From Eshraghiella sp964405265 (GTDB taxonomy: Bacteria; Bacillota; Clostridia; Lachnospirales; Lachnospiraceae), in the NCBI GenBank assembly GCA_964405265.1, contig CAYONC010000013.1, positions 1 to 40,524 on the forward strand: 40,524 bases of DNA, given 5' to 3'. The notes under the pieces are model-generated. The model made no database searches. It was not told the DNA's origin and worked only from the letters and a program-made list of their open reading frames with translations. This document shows, piece by piece, positions 7,395-14,077 of the stretch. The translations under genes and the position numbers were made by a program. The first letter of the stretch is position 1. Each line of letters starts with the position of its first letter.

Positions 7395-9131
7395 TTAATT
7401 CAATTTAAATTTACCCACTTCCAAATTCAGCTTCTTGGATATGTCATTACTTAAATTTGCTTCCTCTCCTACACTGTTTACATTTTCAGTAAGCGAAACG
7501 GTATTCTCGGTAACTGATGATATTCCGTTCGCACATTCTTCAACGGCAACATTGATGGCATCAAAAGCTTCCTTCATATAACTCATTTTATCCTTAACAT
7601 TATCACTCTGAGCGGCAAATTCGCTCATCATCATGTTCATGTTACCCACATCGCTCTGATAGCTTTCACTTGTTTCAAGGAGTCTGTCATATCCCTTCAT
7701 TGCTGTCTCTTCCATAAAAGCAAGCATTCTTGCTGCCTCATCCGCAAGCTCATTAACGGCTTCCACAACATCAGCACTCACATGCTGAATCTGTGACGCA
7801 AGTTGTGACGTACCTCCTGCAAGCTGACCGATTTCATCGGCAACTATGGCAAATCCCCTTCCTGCCTCTCCGGCTCTTGCAGCTTCTATGCTCGCATTGA
7901 GTGACAGAAGATTGGTCTGTGTCGCAACACCCATAATATCAGCAGTGAGCTTCGTAATCTGCTCTACCGCTTTGGATTTCTCAATTCTGTCATTTACCGA
8001 ATCCGTTATATTCTGTGCAAGTTCCCTGGCCTGTCTCTGTTCTTCCGCTGCGGTCTGAGCTACGGAATATGCATTATTCATTATAACACCTGATGTTTCC
8101 GTCTGATGTTTTGCCTGTTCCGAAATTCCGTCCATGACACGGTATATTTCTTCAATGGATGTGTTCATCTCATGAATTGACGCACTGGTTTCTTCCATTG
8201 CGGCACTCATTTCTTCCATTGTAGCGGATATGTCCGTAATTCCGGTTTCTGCAACGGATACAGATTCAACAAGCGTATGGGATGATAAATCAAGCCGCTC
8301 CGCATTTTCGGATATCTGAAGCATTATTGTTCTGATATGTGCGAGAAGCGAGTTAACATTTCCGGCAATAAGCTCAAGCTCATCACCACTCTTTATGTCA
8401 AGCTGCTGTGTGAGATCACCTTCATTATTAACAAGATCATACAGTTTTCCATACACCTTATTGATATTCTTTGTTATGTAATATACGACCGCACCAAGTA
8501 AGGCAAGTGCAACGGCAAGACATATTAAAGCAATTATTATCACTTCATTTGTATTCTCATGGAGTTTGTCCATAATTCCCGAAGCATCATAATCACAGCC
8601 TATAAGTGCGACAACTTTACCATCATTATTAAAAATCGGTGCATATGCAGATATGAGATATCCGTGCTCCGTGTGGTCAATAAAATCCTCCACATAAATC
8701 TCTCCTTCAAAACAGAGCTTCAATTCTTCATAGCTGCATTCATATTCTGTTCCGATAAGCGGTCTGTCATCTCCCTCATCCGTATCCGCACCATAATACA
8801 CTTTGCTTCCATCCGTGTACAGTGTATAGAAAAACTTCATCCCGTACTCATCCCTGATTTTCCTCAATTCTTTCAGAAGCGTTGTATAATCCGCTGTATT
8901 CTCGGCACCCGGCCTGATATTTTCAACCTGTCTGGCACTTATCATATTCTGTGCAATATTTACCGCCATTTCAGCTTCTTCCACTCCCATGCTTACCATC
9001 GCATTATACATACAGCGGTATGATGAAAAGCCTAAAGCGGCACATACTCCGATAAGCAGCAGCCCTACCGGGCACAGTATCTTGACCTTAATACTGATTT
9101 TTCTTGTTTTAATCCTGTTTTTTTTCTTCAT
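7395..9131 (-). CDS. Methyl-accepting chemotaxis protein
   Basis: This chemoreceptor of 578 residues has TM1 near residues 17-37, then an extracytoplasmic sensor of about 160 residues resembling a Cache-type domain. It includes a YSA-like stretch around the phrase LISAYAPIFNNDGKVVALIGCDYD. TM2 is near 197-220. HAMP and a long methyl-accepting coiled coil follow. The signalling tip that contacts CheA/CheW is clear (TNLLSLNASIEAARAGEAGR). I start at the ATG at 9131; the in-frame GTG at 9143 overlaps the GAGGTG ribosome site. It lies 20 nt after the second chemoreceptor gene, so the two form an operon ended by a strong terminator. No CheR-docking pentapeptide is seen at the C-terminus. Ligand unknown; the liv operon next door suggests, but does not show, amino acids. 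Confidence 0.93.
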   Translation of the reverse strand: MKKKNRIKTRKISIKVKILCPVGLLLIGVCAALGFSSYRCMYNAMVSMGVEEAEMAVNIAQNMISARQVENIRPGAENTADYTTLLKELRKIRDEYGMKFFYTLYTDGSKVYYGADTDEGDDRPLIGTEYECSYEELKLCFEGEIYVEDFIDHTEHGYLISAYAPIFNNDGKVVALIGCDYDASGIMDKLHENTNEVIIIALICLAVALALLGAVVYYITKNINKVYGKLYDLVNNEGDLTQQLDIKSGDELELIAGNVNSLLAHIRTIMLQISENAERLDLSSHTLVESVSVAETGITDISATMEEMSAAMEETSASIHEMNTSIEEIYRVMDGISEQAKHQTETSGVIMNNAYSVAQTAAEEQRQARELAQNITDSVNDRIEKSKAVEQITKLTADIMGVATQTNLLSLNASIEAARAGEAGRGFAIVADEIGQLAGGTSQLASQIQHVSADVVEAVNELADEAARMLAFMEETAMKGYDRLLETSESYQSDVGNMNMMMSEFAAQSDNVKDKMSYMKEAFDAINVAVEECANGISSVTENTVSLTENVNSVGEEANLSNDISKKLNLEVGKFKLN

Positions 9132-9151
9132 TTGAATCTTCACCTCAATTA

Positions 9152-10735
9152 TTACAGTTTAAAGAATTCGAGTTCTTTTCCCAGTTCCACGGCTTCTGCG
9201 TTAAGCTCTGATGATGCACTTGATACGGTATTCATTAACGCATTAATTTCCTCAACACTGGCGTTAACTTCTTCTGTTGACGCTGCACTGTTTTCGGATA
9301 TGGATGTAAGTTCCTCAACTTCCTGTGAAACAGCCGATATCTCGGATAATGATTTATCAATCGCCGTATTTATCTGCTGTACCTGCTCTGATGTATATGC
9401 AATTTCTCTTGACAGTGTGTCAAATTCATTAAGCACACTCTCTATATCCTCATTCTGCTGCCTGCTGTCCTCAACGGTTTCATTAATGGTATTCAGACAT
9501 TCTTCAAAGTCACCGACAAGTCTGTTGATAATATTAGTAATTTCGTCTACCTGACTTGATGTTGCACCGCTCAATTCCCTTATTGAATCGGCAACAACCG
9601 CAAAGCCTTTTCCGCTTTCCCCTGCTACCGCCGCTTCAATGCTTGCATTAAGTGACAGGAGCTTGGTCTGTGAAGAAATATCCCCAATTACCTTAACAAA
9701 TCCCTTAACATTTTCGATAACTTCACTTATCGCCTGTATTCTTCCATATACATTCGCAATATTTTTATTGGTTTTTTCATTGCTGTTGGACATATTAAGC
9801 ATCTTATTCTTCATAAGACCGCTGCTGTTATCCAGGTTGTCGGAGCAGCCGCGTATAGTTTCTGCCGACTTCTTGATATTATCCATGTCCTCATTCATGT
9901 CGCTGAGATTCTGTGCTATTTCCTGAACATTTTCGGTCTGCTGCTGAAGTCCGAGTGTTATTTCTTCTACGGCATTCGATACCTCATTCATTGCTGAAAG
10001 CGTGGTACTTGACACTTCACTGAGTTCATCAGATAATTCGTTCACTTTGCCGCTTATAGCCGATGAAGCGGTTAAAATCTTTCTCAGTTCGGTCTGCATA
10101 TGCTCCGTAGCTGATGCTGTTGTTCCTATCTCATCGCTGTACCCGTTATTCTTAATTTCAGCTGTCAGATTTCCTTCCGAAATACGGATAAGATTATGCG
10201 AGATATTCTTTACCCTGTCCGCCATATGTTTTGAAATCACATATACAGCTGTTCCGAATATCACAATAAGACCGGCACTTGCGGCAACTATCATCCATGC
10301 CATATTAAAAATATTCGACTTAATGATATCCTGAGGCTTACCTGCAAAAAGCATACCGTCTTCAGTCGGAATATAATAACCGTAATATGCAGTTCCGTTA
10401 ACATCCACATCTGTGTCAAAATATTCACTGCGTCCGTTAAGAACCCTGTCAATCACGGTCTGTGAGGCCTTCGTTCCCACAGCACCGTCAATAGAGCTTT
10501 CAATTCGCGTATCCCCTTTGAATACGGTAATATCAACATTCTGGTCCTTAAATGCATTAACATTTCCGCCATATCCTTCAAGTGCCACCTGCAGTATGGT
10601 TTTCTGTTCTTCATCAAGATGGTCTCTTGATAAAAAAAGTGAAATCATTCCCACAAGCAGACTTGCTGCAATAAGAGGTATAATTCCTATCAGCACAACT
10701 CTTGTCTTAATCTTCAATTTCTTCATGTACATCAT
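9152..10735 (-). CDS. Methyl-accepting chemotaxis protein
   Basis: This 527-residue chemoreceptor has TM1 at about 13-32, then a compact sensor of about 110 residues typical of single-Cache (sCache) receptors (ITVFKGDTRI ... GTAYYGYYIPTEDGMLFAGK in shorter pieces). TM2 is near 145-166, followed by HAMP. The signalling tip is KLLSLNASIEAAVAGESGK. Three Met codons lie at residues 1, 2 and 4 after a GAAAGG site. Met2 has the better spacing, so the true start may be 3-9 nt downstream. The gene has overlapping sigma-A and sigma-28-like promoters and leads the receptor pair. It is a different receptor from its neighbour, so the pair probably senses two ligands. Confidence 0.92.
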   Translation of the reverse strand: MMYMKKLKIKTRVVLIGIIPLIAASLLVGMISLFLSRDHLDEEQKTILQVALEGYGGNVNAFKDQNVDITVFKGDTRIESSIDGAVGTKASQTVIDRVLNGRSEYFDTDVDVNGTAYYGYYIPTEDGMLFAGKPQDIIKSNIFNMAWMIVAASAGLIVIFGTAVYVISKHMADRVKNISHNLIRISEGNLTAEIKNNGYSDEIGTTASATEHMQTELRKILTASSAISGKVNELSDELSEVSSTTLSAMNEVSNAVEEITLGLQQQTENVQEIAQNLSDMNEDMDNIKKSAETIRGCSDNLDNSSGLMKNKMLNMSNSNEKTNKNIANVYGRIQAISEVIENVKGFVKVIGDISSQTKLLSLNASIEAAVAGESGKGFAVVADSIRELSGATSSQVDEITNIINRLVGDFEECLNTINETVEDSRQQNEDIESVLNEFDTLSREIAYTSEQVQQINTAIDKSLSEISAVSQEVEELTSISENSAASTEEVNASVEEINALMNTVSSASSELNAEAVELGKELEFFKL

Positions 10736-10756
10736 CGCCTTTCACTCAAAGCATTT

Positions 10757-10782
10757 ATATCGGCAATTATATCATATGTTAA
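10757..10782 (-). promoter_or_regulatory. Sigma-28/SigD-like motility promoter
   Basis: The minus strand carries the 8-mer GCCGATAT (10757-10764), the full -10 of the motility sigma factor. A TTAA (10779-10782, consensus TAAA) lies 14 nt upstream (usual spacing 15). It is 21 nt before the chemoreceptor ATG, which suits the regulon. Confidence 0.6.
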
Positions 10783-10794
10783 TGTTTTTTTCAA
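10766..10794 (-). promoter_or_regulatory. Sigma-A-type promoter of chemoreceptor pair
   Basis: TTGAAA (10789-10794), 17-nt spacer, TATAAT (10766-10771), minus strand. It overlaps the motility-type promoter, with the two -10 elements 9 bp apart. Confidence 0.65.
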
Positions 10795-10797
10795 TTA

Positions 10798-11472
10798 TTA
10801 TACTGCTTCAAACTTGTATCCGACACCCCATACCGTATGAATACATTCTCCTTTTTCTCCCATCTTGCTCCGGAGTTTTTTTACATGAGTATCAATTGTC
10901 CTCGCATCCCCAAAGTAATCATAATTCCACACATTATTAAGTATTTTTTCACGTGACAGGGCAATACCTTTATTTTCGATAAAATATGACAGAAGTTCAA
11001 ACTCTTTATGGCTGAGTTCAGTCTCTCTGCCTTCTATGAATACGGTATGTGCTGCCTTGTTGACAACAATACCGGCTGCCGTTAAGATTTCTTCATCATC
11101 CGAACCCATACGTCTTAAAATGGCATCTACTCTTGCAGTAAGAATTTTAGGGCTGAACGGCTTGGAAATGTATTCGTCAACACCAAGTTCAAATCCTTTA
11201 AGCTCATCCTGTTCTTCCGACCTTGCAGTAAGCATGACAATCGGAATTTTTGAAAATTTTCTTATTTCCCTGCATACCTGCCATCCATCCATTTTCGGCA
11301 TCATCACATCCAAAATTATAAGGCTGATATCTTTATCCGAAAAAAATATGTCTACTGCCTGTTCTCCGTTTTCTGCTTCCCTTATCTCATATCCGCTCTT
11401 CTTCAGGAAATCTCCTATCAGCTTTCTCATTCTGCTTTCATCATCTGCAATAAGTATTTTATATCCTGACAT
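10798..11472 (-). CDS. OmpR/PhoB-family response regulator
   Basis: This 224-residue regulator has an N-terminal receiver domain with the acidic pair DDE near the start, phospho-Asp55 in ILDVMMPKMDG and the conserved Lys in SKPFSP. A C-terminal winged-helix DNA-binding domain has LSHKEFELLSYF, the recognition region RTIDTHVKKLRSKMG and the final VWGVGYKFE. I use the ATG at 11472 because the upstream GTG at 11481 is part of the GGAGGTG ribosome site. No kinase gene is adjacent. The OmpR-compatible kinase at 984-2444 on the same strand is a candidate partner. It follows the coiled-coil membrane protein gene by 29-38 nt. Target genes are unknown. Confidence 0.93.
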   Translation of the reverse strand: MSGYKILIADDESRMRKLIGDFLKKSGYEIREAENGEQAVDIFFSDKDISLIILDVMMPKMDGWQVCREIRKFSKIPIVMLTARSEEQDELKGFELGVDEYISKPFSPKILTARVDAILRRMGSDDEEILTAAGIVVNKAAHTVFIEGRETELSHKEFELLSYFIENKGIALSREKILNNVWNYDYFGDARTIDTHVKKLRSKMGEKGECIHTVWGVGYKFEAV

Positions 11473-11510
11473 CACTATCACCTCCGGCTTTTGACAATTA
11501 TATATATATG

Positions 11511-12125
11511 TTATGGTTTTTCTGTGAAATCATTTTCTGATTCAGATTTTTTCAGCTGCCACTCAAGGTCCTTCAATTCCTGTTCCCGTTCCTTCAGGTC
11601 ACTTTCCCATGCCGAATATTTGTCCTGAAGCTTTCTTTCGTAATTGATTATTGTAGGACTTGAACCTGATTTTGATATAAAAAACATGGCTGCAATCACG
11701 ATAATGAGAACCACATTGACTATAACAGAAGTGCTGAGTCTGTTTTTTATTGCTTTATTCTCTTTTCTCAGACTTACTGCCTCAGTTTCATACTTTACCG
11801 ACAGATATCTTTCAACCCTGTTTTTTACGCGTTTGCTTACGGTTGTGATCCTGACGGGCGGAATATCCGTTCCGGCATATTTCCCGCTTTGAATCAGAAT
11901 GTTCCTGAGTTTTTTCAGATAATCAGTTCCCACAACCGTTGCAAATATCTTCTTATCAATAAGCTCGGTGTAGAGTCTGTATGTTTTCTCCGCATTATCC
12001 GTATTAAGCTGTGAGTCCAGATATGCAGCCGCCTTCTTCTCCTGAAGTGCCTGTTCATATTCTTCTTTTGTTTCAAAACTGTACGGAGCAATTATGTATT
12101 CCCGTACATCTGCTTTTTCTGACAT
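11511..12125 (-). CDS. Uncharacterised membrane protein with coiled coil
   Basis: I do not recognise this 204-residue protein. Residues 1-110 are charged and soluble-looking, with a Tyr-rich start. Residues about 131-151 form a single transmembrane helix (VIVNVVLIIVIAAMFFIS). Residues 160-204 form a very charged helical tail with heptad-like character, ending in Glu-rich sequence. The basic stretch before the helix suggests the N-terminal part is cytoplasmic. It lies 17 nt after the Nudix gene and 38 nt before the response regulator. Cotranscription hints at a membrane partner for signalling, without proof. Confidence 0.7.
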   Translation of the reverse strand: MSEKADVREYIIAPYSFETKEEYEQALQEKKAAAYLDSQLNTDNAEKTYRLYTELIDKKIFATVVGTDYLKKLRNILIQSGKYAGTDIPPVRITTVSKRVKNRVERYLSVKYETEAVSLRKENKAIKNRLSTSVIVNVVLIIVIAAMFFISKSGSSPTIINYERKLQDKYSAWESDLKEREQELKDLEWQLKKSESENDFTEKP

Positions 12126-12142
12126 TCAGTCATGCCTCCATT

Positions 12143-12706
12143 TTAATTCTGTCTGCTCCATAAATAACAGTATGACTGGGTTCTTGCCGCAAATCTGCTG
12201 CTTTTAAGAAGCATTCTGACTTCTTCTCTCGTAAACCACCCTGCTTCAATCTCCTCATATTCAGAATCACTCGGCATTAATTTCCCTTTTGCCTTTCCAA
12301 CCACACACACATTAAGCTCATTGCTGAATCCTACGGCACTGTAACTGAGTCCGATTGTGTCACTGATTTCGTACAGCATAAGCCCTGTTTCTTCTTTAAG
12401 CTCCCTGCGTGCAGCTTCAGCCGGACTTTCTCCTTCATCAATAAGACCTGCCGGAAAATTATACACATAGTCTCCTACTGCCATCCTGTATTCCCTGTTA
12501 AGCAGGATATGCTCATCATTTTCATCCGTAGCAATTATTACGACTGCATCCGGACACATGCCTTTAAGGTCTTCTATTGAATCCAACCGGCTGTTCCTGC
12601 TTATGATTTCATACACTTTTTTCTGTCCGCCCGCTGTCTCATATGTAATATCATATCTGTTAATGAATCTGCCTTTTTCCCCCGCTTCAATCTTAATAAA
12701 TTTCAT
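12143..12706 (-). CDS. Nudix hydrolase, ADP-ribose pyrophosphatase-like
   Basis: This 187-residue protein has a complete Nudix box from Gly87 to Leu109 (GLIDEGE ... RRELKEETGL), with the metal-binding REXXEE glutamates intact. An N-terminal strand region leads to YNFPAGLIDEGES, the arrangement seen in ADP-ribose pyrophosphatases (NudF type). It probably hydrolyses a nucleoside diphosphate linked to another group, in the cytoplasm. I start at the ATG at 12706; an in-frame TTG at 12727 lies inside the end of the HD gene. It sits 4 nt after the HD gene stop, so the two are translationally linked. The exact substrate cannot be read from sequence. Confidence 0.85.
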   Translation of the reverse strand: MKFIKIEAGEKGRFINRYDITYETAGGQKKVYEIISRNSRLDSIEDLKGMCPDAVVIIATDENDEHILLNREYRMAVGDYVYNFPAGLIDEGESPAEAARRELKEETGLMLYEISDTIGLSYSAVGFSNELNVCVVGKAKGKLMPSDSEYEEIEAGWFTREEVRMLLKSSRFAARTQSYCYLWSRQN

Positions 12707-12710
12707 AATA

Positions 12711-13190
12711 TCATTTCCCGTTTTCAAATTCCCGAAGTGACATTCCTTCAGGTGCTCCTGTAAGATACGTGTAATATCTCATGTAATTGTCACGTTTTTT
12801 TATCATTTTCTTTCTGAAATCTTCCGGTGCATCATCCGGTATTCTTGATAAATCCATATTATGCGTTAAGTCGGCAAGTTTTACTTCCCGTGCAACCGGA
12901 TTATTGCGTATTGCGGTATAATATTCATTTTCATCATACTGCTCTGTCTTGGTAACACATTTTAAGGCTTCCATGACATCTTCATCAAAGCCATATGACC
13001 TTATTTCCTCCATTGTCATCTCCGTATCCTCGACGACATCATGAAGCCAGCCGGTTATCTTCGCTTTTTCAGTCAGACATGCTGATGAAACTGACTCAGG
13101 GTGCCCTATAAAAGGCCGCCCGCCTTTATCATACTGTCCTTCATGTGCTTTTCTCGCTATTGCTTCTGCCTTCTTAAGCATATTCTGCAT
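12711..13190 (-). CDS. HD-domain hydrolase, small alarmone hydrolase (Mesh1-like)
   Basis: This 159-residue protein is a single HD-type domain (HD_4), most like the (p)ppGpp 3'-pyrophosphohydrolase domain of SpoT/Rel and Mesh1. The metal-ligand pattern is present: His16 (ARKAHEGQ), His50-Asp51 (WLHDVVEDT), Asp107 (VKLADLTHNMD). Glu54-Asp55, needed for water activation in this family, are also present. I start at the ATG at 13190, 8 nt after GAGG. A longer reading frame extends back into the tmRNA gene and is rejected. It lies 24 nt downstream of the tmRNA terminator, with no clear own promoter, and is joined to the Nudix gene. Alarmone hydrolysis is inferred; other nucleotide phosphohydrolysis is possible. 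Confidence 0.8.
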   Translation of the reverse strand: MQNMLKKAEAIARKAHEGQYDKGGRPFIGHPESVSSACLTEKAKITGWLHDVVEDTEMTMEEIRSYGFDEDVMEALKCVTKTEQYDENEYYTAIRNNPVAREVKLADLTHNMDLSRIPDDAPEDFRKKMIKKRDNYMRYYTYLTGAPEGMSLREFENGK

Positions 13191-13213
13191 AATCATATCC
13201 TCAATATTAACAT

Positions 13214-13249
13214 AAAAGACCATTTGGCAAATGTGACAAATGGTCTTTT
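13214..13249 (-). terminator. Intrinsic terminator of ssrA
   Basis: A perfect 13-bp stem (13214-13226 with 13237-13249) closing a 10-nt loop, with U-rich 3' side. It begins a few bases past the tmRNA 3' end and before the HD gene. Confidence 0.85.
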
Positions 13250-13255
13250 GATTAT

Positions 13256-13594
13256 TAGTGGACCTGAGGGGAATCGAACCCCTGTCCGAAAGCCCATCCA
13301 TCGTACTTCTACAAGCTTAGTCCGTAATTTAACATTCCCTCCGGCCGCCCCCTACGGACAGGATACGGTCTTCAGTAGCTTCATGATACGCCCATATATT
13401 CAAAGCTTTATATATGTCGTTTCCTGCATGGTCGATGCCGGTTAACCGGTGTGCAGGTGCTCCGGAGCCGACAGCTGCCATTAGGCAGCGTATGCTAAAT
13501 TATCTTCAGCGTTTAGTTTAATTTGGAATTTGACGCATTTCCTTGCGGCTTGCTTCTCCGAATTCAAAACCCCCGTCGAAACCTGTACAAGCCC
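13256..13594 (-). ncRNA. ssrA: tmRNA (transfer-messenger RNA)
   Basis: The gene encodes the RNA that rescues stalled ribosomes. The 5' end GGGCTTG (13588-13594) pairs over all 7 positions with the 3' strand CAGGTCC (13260-13266), allowing two G-U pairs. The conserved TTTCGACGGGGG follows the 5' end, and the T arm AGGGGTTCGATTCCCCT is at about 13267-13284. The tag frame is at 13481-13510: resume codon GCT, then GAA GAT AAT TTA GCA TAC GCT GCC TAA, giving AEDNLAYAA. The terminal 3' CCA is not encoded (CTA in DNA), so it must be added by tRNA nucleotidyltransferase. It begins 23 nt after the smpB stop. Its promoter would lie inside smpB, or it is processed from the smpB transcript. Confidence 0.93.
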
Positions 13595-13616
13595 TTATTG
13601 CTGCCATGCGGCATTT

Positions 13617-14072
13617 TCACAGATTCCTGATCTTAAATTCTCTCTCGTGTTCCCGGCGTACATCCTTCTTAGCTATCGAATCACGCTTGTCATAGAGCTT
13701 CTTACCCTTCGCAAGTCCTATTTCCACTTTACAGAGACCATCTTTTATATATACCTGTAACGGTACTATGGTATATCCCTGTTCAGCAGTCTTGCCCGTA
13801 AGCTTATTGATTTCCGCTCTGTGAAGAAGAAGTTTCCTTGTTCTTGCAGGATCCCTGTTAAAAATATTGCCTTTTTCATATGGACTTATATGCATATTAT
13901 ATACGAACACTTCATTTTTTTCAATCCTTATATATGATTCTTTTATGCTCACTTTTCCCATTCTGACTGATTTAACTTCCGTACCGTACAGTTCAATGCC
14001 TGCTTCCCATTTATCTTCTATAAAATAATCATAATATGCTTTTTTATTGTTGGCAATCAGTTTATGTTCCAT
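13617..14072 (-). CDS. smpB: SsrA-binding protein SmpB
   Basis: This 151-residue basic protein binds the tRNA-like part of tmRNA and is essential for trans-translation. Family signatures are clear: NKKAYYDYFIEDKWEAGI, GTEVKSVRMGK, ISPYEKGN, RKLLLHR and the C-terminal GKKLYDKRDSIAKKD helix that enters the empty decoding site. I prefer the ATG at 14072. A GTG at 14081 overlaps the rnr stop codon and has a poor ribosome site. It lies directly downstream of rnr and directly upstream of ssrA, so the whole rescue and decay module is together. Confidence 0.95.
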   Translation of the reverse strand: MEHKLIANNKKAYYDYFIEDKWEAGIELYGTEVKSVRMGKVSIKESYIRIEKNEVFVYNMHISPYEKGNIFNRDPARTRKLLLHRAEINKLTGKTAEQGYTIVPLQVYIKDGLCKVEIGLAKGKKLYDKRDSIAKKDVRREHEREFKIRNL

Positions 14073-14077
14073 ATATT

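Noticed and set aside
13191..13301. N-terminal extension of the HD gene
   Set aside because: It would run through the 3' end of the tmRNA and its terminator; an ATG with good RBS exists at 13190.
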